Shown: positions 32,509 through 41,261 of the stretch, piece after piece | How positions within the stretch are numbered: position 1 is the first letter of the stretch | Layout: every line of letters begins with the position of its first letter | Assembly (NCBI GenBank): GCA_964514105.1 | Contig: CAZEPJ010000042.1 | Span: 1 to 41,302, forward strand | Origin: CAZEPJ01 sp964514105 | GTDB lineage: Bacteria > Desulfobacterota > Desulfocorpusculales > Desulfocorpusculum | DNA length: 41,302 nucleotides | Reading direction: 5' to 3' | Made by a program: the position numbers and the translations under genes | Notes under the pieces: generated by a model | Database searches by the model: none | Told to the model about the DNA's origin: nothing | Seen by the model: the letters and a program-made list of their open reading frames with translations, nothing else

Positions 32509-33884
32509 CCCCGGGGGAAATGCGGTCGCGGGGGACGGCGAGCCGGGGATCGGGGGACGCCCGACGGCGAGGGACCCTGGGCGGGGCCGCGCGGGCCGTG
32601 GCCCTGCTCCTGGGGGCCCTGTGCATGGTCACCCACGCCGGGGCAGCGGCTGAGCCGGCCGCTTCCGCCCCCCAGGACCCCATGGATCTGGGGGCCTGCA
32701 TCCAGATGGCCCTCACGCAATCGCCGTATTTCACCAAGAGCGCCACGGAGATCGAGATCCGGCGCCTGGATGAGTCCGACAGCCGCTGGTCCTTCCTGCC
32801 CACCGTGTCGCTGTCCACCCAGATCTACGTGTATCAGCCCCAGGAGCTGGACACCAAGGGGTACTCCATCGACATCGTCACCGGCCAGTTCAACCCGCTG
32901 GCCTCCCACTTCTCCCTCCAGGCCAGCAAGCTGCTCACGCGCATGGCCGTGCTCACCCATCTTCAGGCCATCGCCAACGGAATCCATCAGCTGAGCCAGA
33001 AACTCGTCCAGTTGGACCGCCGGAGGGAGATGGCCGCCCTGCAGGGAGAGGTCCTGGGCCTGGCCCGCCAGAAAGCGGCCTTCGTGCGGCAGCTCCAGGG
33101 CATGGGCAAAGCGTCGTCCCTGGAACTTCGGGCGGCAGAACATCAGGAGCGGGCGGCCCAGTCGCAGTGGGCGGCCATGGCCGAAGAAGGGGCCCTGGCC
33201 GAAGAGATCCGGCAGTTCCTGGGCCTCCCCCCGGAGATGCCCCTGCGCCTGAACTCGTCCCGGGCCAGGCAGCAGGCCCTCTTTGAGTTCGACCCGGGCG
33301 CCGCCACCCTGGAGCAGTGCCTGGAGAGCGCCCTGGAGCTCAAGATCCTGCGCATTCGGGAGCAGGTGCAGGAATACAGCATCTCCCAGGCCTACGGACG
33401 ATACCTCCCCACGCTCTTCTTCGGCCTTCGCACCCCGGATCCCCTCAGCGCGGCCAACAACCGGGATCTGTTCTTCTCCGTGGGGATCAACCTCCCCGTC
33501 TGGGACGGCATGCAGCGCCTCAACAACATCAGCCGCCAGAAGCTGGTGCTCAGGCAGTACGAGGCCGAGACCGCGGCCAAGCGCGGCCAGCTGAGCACCC
33601 TGTGGAGGGAAGTCCAGGAACAGCGCCACAAGGCCGAGGCCGCCCTCCTGTTGGCCCGGTCGGCGGAGGAGCTGGCGGGCCTCCGGGAGACCCAGATCCG
33701 GATCAAGTACCAGGCCAACGGCCACGATCTGGGGACGCTCCTGGATGAGCGAATCGCCCACGCGGAGGCCCGCAGGCAGACCGCTACGAGGGCCCTGGAA
33801 CTGGATCTGATCTGCCTTCACATCCGCCATCTATGCGGCGACCTGCTCAAGCGGTACGTCAACACCCTTGCCTGGAAGGAGTGA
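32505..33884 (+). CDS. TolC-like outer-membrane efflux protein
   Basis: 459 aa from GTG 32505, which overlaps the ATPase stop and follows GGAGGGGG; starts at ATG 32520 or further in would shorten the unusually basic N-terminal extension. A signal peptide (AVALLLGALCMVTHAGAAA) precedes the mature protein. Two OEP repeats follow: the first starts DLGACIQMALTQSPYFTKS with VSLSTQIYVYQP, and the second has LEQCLESALELKILRIREQ and LPTLFFGL with LFFSVGINLPVWDGMQR. These are the alternating coiled-coil and beta-barrel segments of TolC trimers. It should form the outer-membrane channel for the pump encoded around it. The adaptor gene starts three bases after its stop. Confidence 0.88.
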   Translation: MTPGEMRSRGTASRGSGDARRRGTLGGAARAVALLLGALCMVTHAGAAAEPAASAPQDPMDLGACIQMALTQSPYFTKSATEIEIRRLDESDSRWSFLPTVSLSTQIYVYQPQELDTKGYSIDIVTGQFNPLASHFSLQASKLLTRMAVLTHLQAIANGIHQLSQKLVQLDRRREMAALQGEVLGLARQKAAFVRQLQGMGKASSLELRAAEHQERAAQSQWAAMAEEGALAEEIRQFLGLPPEMPLRLNSSRARQQALFEFDPGAATLEQCLESALELKILRIREQVQEYSISQAYGRYLPTLFFGLRTPDPLSAANNRDLFFSVGINLPVWDGMQRLNNISRQKLVLRQYEAETAAKRGQLSTLWREVQEQRHKAEAALLLARSAEELAGLRETQIRIKYQANGHDLGTLLDERIAHAEARRQTATRALELDLICLHIRHLCGDLLKRYVNTLAWKE

Positions 33885-33887
33885 GGG

Positions 33888-34835
33888 ATGTGCCGGGTCG
33901 TGGCGGCGGCGGGCGTCATCCTGTTGCTCCTGTGGCCCCTGGGGGCCCCGGCCGATCCCAGGTCACCGGCCCCCCCCAGGCCCGTCTCCGGCCGCCCGGC
34001 GGATATCGCCGTCCCGGGCAAGCTCTTCGCGGCCCTCAAGCGCCAGGTCACCATCCCCTTTCACGGCATCGTCACAAGCGTCACGGCCAAGCCGGGCCAG
34101 CCGGTCAAGGCCGGAGACGAACTGGCCCGCTTCAGCCTGGCCCCGGAGGTCGCCCTGCAGCTGCGCCGCCGAGTCAACCCCACCCTCCTCAAGGAACTGG
34201 AGATGCAGATGGCGGGCCTGGAAAAGAACCTGGAGCATCTCCAGGCCAAGCTCAAGGAGTTGCGCCTCCTGGTCCAGCAAAAGATGGCCAGCGCCGAGAG
34301 CCTCAACCAGGTGGAGAGGGAGGTCCAACACGTCCTCAGGCAGCGCGACGTCCTAAAGGAGCGCCTCGATCTGGAGGGCAGATTGGCTCGAGAGGACCGG
34401 GAGCTGCTCACCAAGCAGCTGGGAGGGGCCCTGGTCGCCGGCAGGATCCCCAGGGAGGCGCCCGTCATAACCCCCATAGCCGGCCACGTCCTCTGGGTGA
34501 ATCCCGAGTGCCGCGTGGACGCCGAGCTGGGCCCGGGAAGCCCCGTGGCCGTGGTGGCCGTGTTGAACCCCATGAGGATCCGGGCCCTCGTGTACGAAAA
34601 CGAGGCGCTCCAGCTCAAACCGGGAGATGCGGCCGAGTTCGCCCTGGAGTCGTTGGCCGGCCGCAAGTTTCCGGCTCGCGTAATGAGCGTCCCGTGGACC
34701 CCCACCACGCCGGCCCTGGACCAGCCGTCGTACTACGAGGTCGAACTGGAGGTGGCCAACCCGGAGTACCTCCTCAAGGAGGGGCTCAAGGGCGTGGTCA
34801 CCTTCGGCGCCCCCGCCCAGACGCCCCCGGGCTGA
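33888..34835 (+). CDS. Periplasmic adaptor (membrane fusion protein) of the tripartite pump
   Basis: 315 aa from ATG 33888 with GGAAGGAG upstream. A hydrophobic signal or anchor (VVAAAGVILLLLWPLGAP) is followed by a Pro-rich linker. The first half of the lipoyl domain reads GIVTSVTAKPGQPVKAGDELARF (about 59-81); a helical hairpin of roughly 90 residues rich in Leu, Gln, Glu and Lys follows (about 95-185). The second lipoyl half starts VITPIAGHVLWVNPECRV, and a beta-barrel domain completes it. This is the MacA/HlyD order. It bridges the permease and the TolC-like channel. It is shorter than most MacA proteins because the last membrane-proximal domain appears reduced. Confidence 0.85.
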   Translation: MCRVVAAAGVILLLLWPLGAPADPRSPAPPRPVSGRPADIAVPGKLFAALKRQVTIPFHGIVTSVTAKPGQPVKAGDELARFSLAPEVALQLRRRVNPTLLKELEMQMAGLEKNLEHLQAKLKELRLLVQQKMASAESLNQVEREVQHVLRQRDVLKERLDLEGRLAREDRELLTKQLGGALVAGRIPREAPVITPIAGHVLWVNPECRVDAELGPGSPVAVVAVLNPMRIRALVYENEALQLKPGDAAEFALESLAGRKFPARVMSVPWTPTTPALDQPSYYEVELEVANPEYLLKEGLKGVVTFGAPAQTPPG

Positions 34836-35154
34836 CCCCCATCGGCCGAGATGCCGGGCCCGATGCCGTGGATGGACTCAAGTGGCAACGACCTGCTGCG
34901 GGCGGCTCTCCGATCCCGGGCGCCCTCGCGGCCGCCCGCCGAGGGGAAATGATCAATCACTGCATTGGCGATGATGATGTGACATGCCGGCCTTGCGGGA
35001 TGGCCGGGGGGAAAAACCCCAATCTCTTGCCCGGCCCTCCCCCGACGAAGGACTCCCTTGAGGCCATGCCGCCGGGGGGCGGCGCCCGGTGGGGCGCGCC
35101 CTTCCCGCCCCTGTCTCCCGCGCCCCGGACAGTCTCCCCCCTCGGGGCCGCGCC
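34836..35154. other. Intergenic region with possible alternative RNA hairpins before the second flippase
   Basis: 319 bases. The first half looks featureless. Positions 34987-35036 can fold in two mutually exclusive ways (listed separately). I saw no clear promoter or Shine-Dalgarno for the flippase gene at 35155, and no small gene. Confidence 0.4.
34987..35036 (+). other. Possible attenuator-like pair of alternative hairpins
   Basis: CCGGCC (34987-34992) can pair with GGCCGG (35002-35007), or GGCCGGG (35002-35008) can instead pair with CCCGGCC (35030-35036), enclosing a small GGG-AAAAA-CCC hairpin. The middle segment is shared, so the two forms exclude each other. In GC-rich DNA this can arise by chance, and I recognise no known riboswitch. 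Confidence 0.3.
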
Positions 35155-36636
35155 ATGACCCTGCGGCTGCCTCCATGGCCGGGCCCGCACCGGGGCCGAA
35201 GCATCGTGGCCCGCTTCCTCCATCTGCTCTCGGCCCAGGCGATGGAGGCCGCCTTGAGCGCCCTGTTCTTCCTGTACCTTGCCTGGAAGGACCCCGCCCT
35301 CTACGGGGCGGTGATGTACGCCCTGGCCGCAGGGAGCATCGCCATGAAGGCGGTTCAGTTCGGCCTGTACTATCCCCAGGTGACCTCCACGGCGCGCGCG
35401 GGGCCTGGCCGCGCCCCCTGCATTGCGGGGCAGGTCAACCTGATCAAGCTCTTCCTTCTCGGTCCGGTCATCGCCCTTGTGGGAGGCTTGGTGGTCTTCG
35501 GCGACTTTTCCGGGGACACCGCCGCCGTGCTGGTGCTGCTGGTTCTGGGTTTCACCGGGGAGGCGTTTGCCGAGACCTTCTTCGCGGACCTTCGGATCCG
35601 GGGCCGCCAGGACGCCGAGGGGCGCATCCGCATGGCGGGCTCGGTCCTCGGGTACGGCCTGGGGTTCGCCGCGGCGACCCTGGGGGGACCGGCTTCGGTG
35701 GTGGCGTGGTTCAAGCCGTTGTCGGCCGCCGTGCAACTGGCCATGGGGCTCAGAGCCCACCGGGAGGCCTACGGGGCCCTGCCGCCGCTTTTCGCCGACG
35801 GGCGGGAGGCCGTGGGGCTCTTTCGGTCCGCCGCCGTCTTCGCCGCCATCGAGATCCTGGGCATCGTGTACAACAAGACCAACATCTTCTTCCTGGAGAG
35901 GGAGACGGGAATGCTGGGCGTGGGGGTGTACAGCGCCACCTGGAACCTGGTGGACCCCCTTTCCACCCTGGGATCGGAGCAGTTTCTGGGACGAGTCATC
36001 TTCCCCTTGCTGGCCCCCCTGTGGGGCGCCCAGCGGAAACGCGCCTTGCGCCTCATCCGCGCCACGTCCCTTTGGCTTCTGGTCGCAGCCCTCCCCCTGG
36101 TCCTGGTGCTCCACGTGGAGAGCGAGCGGCTCATCGGCCTCATCTATCCGGACGCCTTCCGGGACGCCGCCTGGATGCAGCGCCACCTGGCCTGGACCGT
36201 GCTCCTCTCCTTCGAGAACAACCTGTTCGCATATGCCATGATGGTGGCGGAGCGAAGCAGGATGCTCCTGCTGTTCGCCGTCATCACCACCCTTCTCAAT
36301 CTCCTGCTCAATGGATTGCTGATCCCGGCCCTGGGACTCCTGGGAGGATGCCTGGTCATCCTGGCGACCAAGGCCGCCATGACGGCGCTGACCCTGGCGT
36401 ACTGCCAGGGCCGGTGGGGCCTGTTCCGCCTTTCCGACCTGCTGTTTCCGGGGGGCCTTTGGGCGACGGCGGGGTTGCTATATCTGCTCCTGAGTCCGGT
36501 TCTGGGGCGGGAGCCCGCGCTCATCATGGCCCTGGGCGCGTGCGGAGCGGCCGCCCGGAGATGGGGCCGACGCTTCCTCGGGGAGTTCTCCGGCCGCGGC
36601 GATCCTCCCACGCCTCCAGGAGGACCCGGCCGGTGA
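35155..36636 (+). CDS. Second Wzx-like polysaccharide flippase
   Basis: 493 aa from ATG 35155; a weak Shine-Dalgarno makes the start less certain. About twelve to fourteen helices, beginning IVARFLHLLSAQAMEAALSA and LYGAVMYALAAGSIAMKAVQFGLYY. Mid-protein GIVYNKTNIFFLERETGMLGVGVYSATWNL is typical of polysaccharide_synt flippases, where charged residues line the channel. It should flip lipid-linked oligosaccharide. This is the second flippase in the window, separate from the one at 26484-27797, so more than one glycan or lipid-linked product may be made. Its last 113 bases overlap the end of the convergent glycosyltransferase gene. Confidence 0.8.
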   Translation: MTLRLPPWPGPHRGRSIVARFLHLLSAQAMEAALSALFFLYLAWKDPALYGAVMYALAAGSIAMKAVQFGLYYPQVTSTARAGPGRAPCIAGQVNLIKLFLLGPVIALVGGLVVFGDFSGDTAAVLVLLVLGFTGEAFAETFFADLRIRGRQDAEGRIRMAGSVLGYGLGFAAATLGGPASVVAWFKPLSAAVQLAMGLRAHREAYGALPPLFADGREAVGLFRSAAVFAAIEILGIVYNKTNIFFLERETGMLGVGVYSATWNLVDPLSTLGSEQFLGRVIFPLLAPLWGAQRKRALRLIRATSLWLLVAALPLVLVLHVESERLIGLIYPDAFRDAAWMQRHLAWTVLLSFENNLFAYAMMVAERSRMLLLFAVITTLLNLLLNGLLIPALGLLGGCLVILATKAAMTALTLAYCQGRWGLFRLSDLLFPGGLWATAGLLYLLLSPVLGREPALIMALGACGAAARRWGRRFLGEFSGRGDPPTPPGGPGR

Positions 36637-37690
36637 GGCCCGCCATGCGATCCAGGGTGAAGCGGGAGACGGCCCGCGCCCTGGCCTTCTCCCCCATGAA
36701 TCGCCGTCTTGCCTCATCCCCAAGCAGGCCCGCCATGGCCGCCCCCAGGGCCTTCGGGTCTCCGGGGGGCACGAGGAGCCCGGTGGCGCCGTCTTTCACC
36801 AACTCGGGGATCCCCCCCACCCTGGTCGCCGCAACGGGAATGCCCATGGCCATGGCCTCGAGGATGACATGGGGAGATGCCTCCCGTATGGAGCTCACGG
36901 CGAGGAGCCAGGCCCGGCCCAAGTGGACCCTGGGATCCACGCTGCCCGGGAGCAGATGGACCCGCCCGGCCAGATGGAGACGATTCACCGTCCGTCGCAC
37001 GAGGCCTCCCAGGACCCCGTCCCCGACGATCTGCAGCCGCGCCTGGGGGATCTTTCTTGCCACCAGGGCAAAGGCCTCCAACAGGGTGGAGGGATCCTTG
37101 TCCTGGACGAGTCGCCCCAGGAAAAGGACGGTGGGCTCCCGTGCCTGCCCCTGCCGCCAGGGGACGAAATGACTCGCATCCACGCCGTTGGGGATCACGG
37201 CGATGCGCATGGGATCCACGCCCAGCCGGTCCGTCATGATCCGCTTGAGGGCCTGGGCATTGCAGATGATCCGGTCACTCCAGGACCACAGCCGTCGCTC
37301 GTGCTGCCTGGGCAGGAGGCTCCGGTACCCGGAGACCACGACGGGCACCCGGGCCAGCCTCCCCAAGACCCGCCCCCAGATATTGGGCACCGCCGTGAGG
37401 GTGTAAAGGATCTGGGGCCGCCGGCGCCTGAGGTGGACGGCCAGGTTCAGGATCGCCGCAGGGCTCACCCAGGAGTCCTCGGACATCCGCCGGATCGCGC
37501 AGCCGGCCTCCCGCGCCATGGCCAGCATGGCGTCCCCACGGCGAAGGATCCACAATTCCGGCGAGAACGTGGCGCGATCCAGGTGGCCCAGGAGCTGGAC
37601 GGCATAGCGCTGGGTGCCGCCGAACTCCAAGTCCTGGAGCAGGAGCACCAGGCGGAGGGGCCTGGGCCGGTGGGGGTCGGAAACGGTCAA
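36524..37690 (-). CDS. GT4-type glycosyltransferase
   Basis: 388 aa from TTG 37690, sixteen bases after the upstream stop, with GAGG about eight bases before it. N-terminal LRLVLLLQDLEFGGTQRYAVQLL is the usual GT4 opening with its G-G-x-x-x motif. Then IRIAVIPNGVD-like RIAVIPNGVDASHF, VLFLGRLVQDKDPSTLLEAF, LQIVGDG, and REASPHVILEAMAMGIPVAA with the E-x7-E pair. It is the fourth and last gene of the overlapping SGNH operon. Its C-terminal region, rich in Arg and Pro, overlaps the end of the convergent flippase by 113 bases. Sugar and acceptor unknown. Confidence 0.88.
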   Translation of the reverse strand: MTVSDPHRPRPLRLVLLLQDLEFGGTQRYAVQLLGHLDRATFSPELWILRRGDAMLAMAREAGCAIRRMSEDSWVSPAAILNLAVHLRRRRPQILYTLTAVPNIWGRVLGRLARVPVVVSGYRSLLPRQHERRLWSWSDRIICNAQALKRIMTDRLGVDPMRIAVIPNGVDASHFVPWRQGQAREPTVLFLGRLVQDKDPSTLLEAFALVARKIPQARLQIVGDGVLGGLVRRTVNRLHLAGRVHLLPGSVDPRVHLGRAWLLAVSSIREASPHVILEAMAMGIPVAATRVGGIPELVKDGATGLLVPPGDPKALGAAMAGLLGDEARRRFMGEKARARAVSRFTLDRMAGLTGRVLLEAWEDRRGRRTPRGSVGPISGRPLRTRPGP

Positions 37691-37706
37691 CTTTTCGCCT
37701 CTTCAC

Positions 37707-38939
37707 TCAATCCCCCGGGGCCGGAAGCAGCTCCCCATAGAGCCTCAAGATCCGCTCCGTGTTGCGTCCCATGTCGAACTGCTCCCGGACCCTGTCTCGC
37801 CCCCTGGCCGCCATGGCCAGTGCCGATTCGCGGTCTGCCGCCATGCGGGCCACGGCGCGGGCCAGGGCCTCCGGATCCCCGGGGGGCACCAGTCGGCCCG
37901 TGACCCCGTCCTCGATGAGCTCCGGTATGCCCGACACTCGGGCGGCGATCACCGGGAGGCGATGAAGCAGGGCCTCCAGGATGACCGTGGGGATGCCGTC
38001 CCGATCCCCGGTTCGATCCACCACGCTGGGGGCCAGGAACAGGTCGGCACGGGCGTAGAGCCCCGTCACGCGCTCGTGGGGGAGGAACCCCAAGAAGCGC
38101 ACCCGCTCCCGCAATCCCAGCCGGTCCGAGAGGGCCTCCAGTGCCCGGCGCTGGGGTCCGTCCCCGGCCAGGACGAGCCGGAAGTCGAACCCCTGGCCAC
38201 GCAGGACGGCGCACGCCCGAATCAGGACATCGAACCCCTTCTTGGGCACCAGACGGCCCACGGCCAGCAGGCGGTACGGAGGCCGCAGGGCCACCGGGGC
38301 CTCCGGGCACCCCGTCAGAGGGGCTCCGTTGCGGGTCACGTGAAATCTCTCGAGATCCACGCAGTAGCGGCTGGCCAGATACTGGGCGTTGTACCCCGTC
38401 TCGCTTCGAACCAAGGCCGCTTCCCGGATCTTCGTCTCCAGGAGCCCATCGGGCGGATGGATGTCCCAGGCCCGGGCCGTGAAGCTGAACGGGATCCCCG
38501 TGAGGCGCGAGGCGGCCCAGGCCGCCGTTGCCGGGCCGCAGGCCCACGGCGCGTGGATGTGTTCGATCCGCTCCTGCCGAAACCGGCGGGCGAGCCGGAA
38601 CCCGCAGGCCAGGGCCCAGAGATTCTCCGCGGCCTTCTCCAGCCCGCGGGTGGGGCGGATCAGGGCTTCCCGCAGCACGCCGCCGGCCGCCCGCGGGGCC
38701 CGACGGGCCCACCAGAGGATCTCCAAGGGGATTGCGCAGGCCGACCGGAGGCCCAACCGCTCCACGGGTCCGTCATAGGCGCCCATGGCCCTGGACAGAC
38801 CCCGGTCCCGCCGACCGTACAGGCAGAAGACCGCCACGGGCAGGCCCGCGGCCCTGAGCCCGGCCACCTCCCCGAAGATGAACGTCTCCGAGTCTTTGGG
38901 AAACCACAGGAGCACGTACGCGGTGCGGTGAGGCCTCAT
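37707..38939 (-). CDS. GT4-type glycosyltransferase (WcaL/colanic-acid-like)
   Basis: 410 aa from ATG 38939, which overlaps the deacetylase stop (ATGA at 38936-38939). It begins AYVLLWFPKDSETFIFGEVAGL, the opening of WcaL/AmsK-type GT4 enzymes (FPxxSETFI). Later it has HIHAPWACGPATAAW, FSFTARAWDIH, RLLAVGRLVPKKGFDVLI, RLVLAGDGPQ, and GDRDGIPTVILEALLHRLPVIA, where the first acidic residue of the usual E-x7-E is Asp. These proteins add a sugar in colanic-acid-like and other exopolysaccharides. The start is fixed by the overlap. Translational coupling implies joint work with the deacetylase and SGNH protein. Confidence 0.9.
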   Translation of the reverse strand: MRPHRTAYVLLWFPKDSETFIFGEVAGLRAAGLPVAVFCLYGRRDRGLSRAMGAYDGPVERLGLRSACAIPLEILWWARRAPRAAGGVLREALIRPTRGLEKAAENLWALACGFRLARRFRQERIEHIHAPWACGPATAAWAASRLTGIPFSFTARAWDIHPPDGLLETKIREAALVRSETGYNAQYLASRYCVDLERFHVTRNGAPLTGCPEAPVALRPPYRLLAVGRLVPKKGFDVLIRACAVLRGQGFDFRLVLAGDGPQRRALEALSDRLGLRERVRFLGFLPHERVTGLYARADLFLAPSVVDRTGDRDGIPTVILEALLHRLPVIAARVSGIPELIEDGVTGRLVPPGDPEALARAVARMAADRESALAMAARGRDRVREQFDMGRNTERILRLYGELLPAPGD

Positions 38940-39988
38940 GCCGGATCGTCGTGGGCCGCGGGCGCATGGCAACGCCCGGGGCCGGGATTCGCCAGGGACG
39001 ACAGCGTCACCGGCAGGGCGTCCATCTCCTCGAGGAGCCAGCGCGTCATCCGCCCCAGCCTCGCCAGGAACCGCTCCACATGGGCCTCGCTGGGGTGCGC
39101 GGGGCTCCCCCCCGGCATGAGTTCGGAGGAGTGAAAGAAGAGGTTCAGGACCCGTCCCCCGCGCCTGCGGTGCAGCCGGGCCGCCAGCTTCATCCGGCCC
39201 AACCCCGTCCAGACGGGCTGGACGGGCAGGGAGCCGGCCCGGCTCGCCAGCAGCGACACCCATGTGCGGGGGACCAGGTTCCTTTCCCTCGCCCGCTCCA
39301 GCAGGCGGCCCAGGCCGGGGACCACGGGCACGATGGTCAGGGGGACCTCCAGGAGCGGAGATCCGCCCGGCGAGGCAGGGTCCGCGGGATCCGGGAAATA
39401 GGGGTCGCACGGCGCCCGCAGGTGATCGGGCCCCGCGCCGTAGCAACGCATGGGCGCCACGCTGCTATCCACGGCGTACCCCTTCCCGGCCAGGATCTCC
39501 AACATCCTGGGGCCCAGGTTGAAGCGCCCCATGCGGAAACAGTTGGGCGCGAACCCCATCCTCCCCAGGGCGGCCTCCAGGCTCTCCATCTTGGCTACGA
39601 GGGCGGCCCCGGCCCGGGACTCGGAGGAGACGGGTCGCCCCCCGTCCTGGGAATCCAGGGGGGGGGTGTTCCACGGGTGGAGATGGGCGCCGATCTCCCC
39701 CCGCCATCGCTCGCCCAAACGCCCCAGCAGCTCTCCCAGCGCCGGGTGACGCGCCACCTGGTACGAGATGAGGAGCGTGGGGCGAATCCCCGCATCACGA
39801 AACAGGGGATCCAGGCGCCCCAGCCAGGGAACGTTCCTTACCGGTGCTCGGCCACGGGCGTATTCCCCGGTGAAGAGACCCTCCTCCTCCACGTCGATGC
39901 TCACCACCAGCCGCACGCGCCCGTCCCCCGGCCCCGTCCATCGGGGGGCCCGGGCCGGGCCGGCACCGGGGGGGGGATGCGGCGTCAT
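38936..39988 (-). CDS. Polysaccharide deacetylase-family protein
   Basis: 350 aa from ATG 39988, overlapping the SGNH gene's stop. A short Pro-rich start is followed by VRLVVSIDVEEEGLFTGEY, with the catalytic Asp motif, LGRLDPLFRDAGIRPTLLIS, and EIGAHLHPWNTPP, whose His residues fit the metal site of carbohydrate esterase 4-type enzymes. FRMGRFNLGPRMLEIL resembles the later R-x-G motif. No signal peptide is seen, so a cytoplasmic action on a lipid-linked intermediate is likely, unlike secreted chitin-type deacetylases. It probably removes N-acetyl groups from a sugar of the unit. Confidence 0.8.
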   Translation of the reverse strand: MTPHPPPGAGPARAPRWTGPGDGRVRLVVSIDVEEEGLFTGEYARGRAPVRNVPWLGRLDPLFRDAGIRPTLLISYQVARHPALGELLGRLGERWRGEIGAHLHPWNTPPLDSQDGGRPVSSESRAGAALVAKMESLEAALGRMGFAPNCFRMGRFNLGPRMLEILAGKGYAVDSSVAPMRCYGAGPDHLRAPCDPYFPDPADPASPGGSPLLEVPLTIVPVVPGLGRLLERARERNLVPRTWVSLLASRAGSLPVQPVWTGLGRMKLAARLHRRRGGRVLNLFFHSSELMPGGSPAHPSEAHVERFLARLGRMTRWLLEEMDALPVTLSSLANPGPGRCHAPAAHDDPA

Positions 39989-41043
39989 GGGGCCAGGGAG
40001 GACCTCTCGAGGATCGATCGCGCCATCATCTGCGCCACCCGCTCTCTGCCCCAGTCGGTGAGGTGCACGCCGTCGTCCTGGTACGCGGGGGCAGAGCGGC
40101 CGCACAGGGCGTTGCGCAGATCGACCAGGTACGGCCTCCCGTAAAGTTTCCCCAGGATGGCCTCGTAGGGGACTGTGAAGTTCCTCCGCACCGCGCCGTG
40201 CCCGGCCGCGGTGGCGATGGCGCCCTTTTCAACGCCGGCCCCGTCTCGGGATCCGTCGCACTCCTCCGCCCAGAGAACGGGCTGCCAGAACAGGAGGAAG
40301 GCCGCGCCCTGGCAACGCGCCAGTCGATCCAGGTGATCGTACCTGCGCGCGGTCGCCTCCGCCATCTGGCGAACCAGGCCAAGATCCGGGTCCATGGGAA
40401 GGGCCACCTGGTGGAGCTTGTCGTAGAGCTCCCAGGTGAAGGAGGCATAGCCCGCCGCCACGAGGGGCTTGAGCAACCCGATGGGGCTCTGATAGTAGCT
40501 CTCGATGAGCCCCCGGACCTTTCGGTACCCGTGGTGCGCGTACGGGGTCCGGCATTCGGCCAGGTACTTGGCGTCATTGGCCCCGTCGTAGAACACGATG
40601 AGGTCAGGGGACTCGCCGCTCTCCTCCAGGAGCTTCTGGAGGTACTGGCTCTCCAGGAGGGAGTTGAACGAGTTGACCCCGAAGTTGCTCACGGTGAAAT
40701 GCCACGGCGAGCGCCCCTCCGCGTTGAGGAACTTGGCGAGGAAGCTGGGGATGGTCCGGTCGTCACGGTCCGTGGCGCCCCGGACCGTGGAGCCCCCGAA
40801 GACCCATACGGCGCGGTTTCTGGCGGGATCGATCGAGAGGCGGTTGTGGGCTGTGGGGCGCACCCCGGACGACATGAGAAACAGGGTGTGGGCGTCGTAC
40901 ACGGCTCGACTCCCCTCCCGGGCGTGGCCGTACAGGACGAAGTTGGCGGCGGTCACGACGAGGAAGCTCAGGACCTCCAGCGCCGCGGCGGCCGCGAGGC
41001 ACCATTTCGCGGCCCGGATCAGCCTTCTCCCCAACCCGCCCAT
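39985..41043 (-). CDS. Membrane-anchored SGNH/GDSL hydrolase-like protein
   Basis: 352 aa from ATG 41043, after GGGGGAAGGGC. Residues about 10-40 form an N-terminal anchor (AAKWCLAAAAALEVLSFLVV). The SGNH blocks follow: VFGGSTVRGAT (nucleophile Ser), FGVNSFNSLLE (Gly/Asn), FYDGANDAKY (Asn), and DDGVHLTDWG near the C-terminus (catalytic Asp and His). Such proteins remove or transfer acyl groups on glycans at the periplasmic face. It is the first gene of a four-gene operon whose next gene overlaps by ATGA. I could not find a strong promoter in the upstream 250 bases. Acetyl or other acyl modification of the polysaccharide is the most economical role. Confidence 0.8.
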   Translation of the reverse strand: MGGLGRRLIRAAKWCLAAAAALEVLSFLVVTAANFVLYGHAREGSRAVYDAHTLFLMSSGVRPTAHNRLSIDPARNRAVWVFGGSTVRGATDRDDRTIPSFLAKFLNAEGRSPWHFTVSNFGVNSFNSLLESQYLQKLLEESGESPDLIVFYDGANDAKYLAECRTPYAHHGYRKVRGLIESYYQSPIGLLKPLVAAGYASFTWELYDKLHQVALPMDPDLGLVRQMAEATARRYDHLDRLARCQGAAFLLFWQPVLWAEECDGSRDGAGVEKGAIATAAGHGAVRRNFTVPYEAILGKLYGRPYLVDLRNALCGRSAPAYQDDGVHLTDWGRERVAQMMARSILERSSLAP

Positions 41044-41261
41044 GCCCTTCCCCCGTCGGCTCCATGAGGCCCAGTGGATGGTACCACAGCAGGGGGCCCG
41101 CCGAAAGGGGATCCCCCCTTGTACTGCCTCGGTTGCCAAGGGCCGGCGCCATGGCCACTCATCGGGGAATCCCTCTGTCCCCCAGTTCGCCGCGGGGGGG
41201 AGTCATGGGGAGCCCGTGGCGGAAAGACACCGGGGGAGGCCCCCTCTCCGGACGCTATTCC

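Noticed and set aside
34946..35036. Known riboswitch (for example c-di-GMP class I) before the second flippase
   Set aside because: The conserved core sequence expected for the class is not present; only generic GC hairpins were seen.
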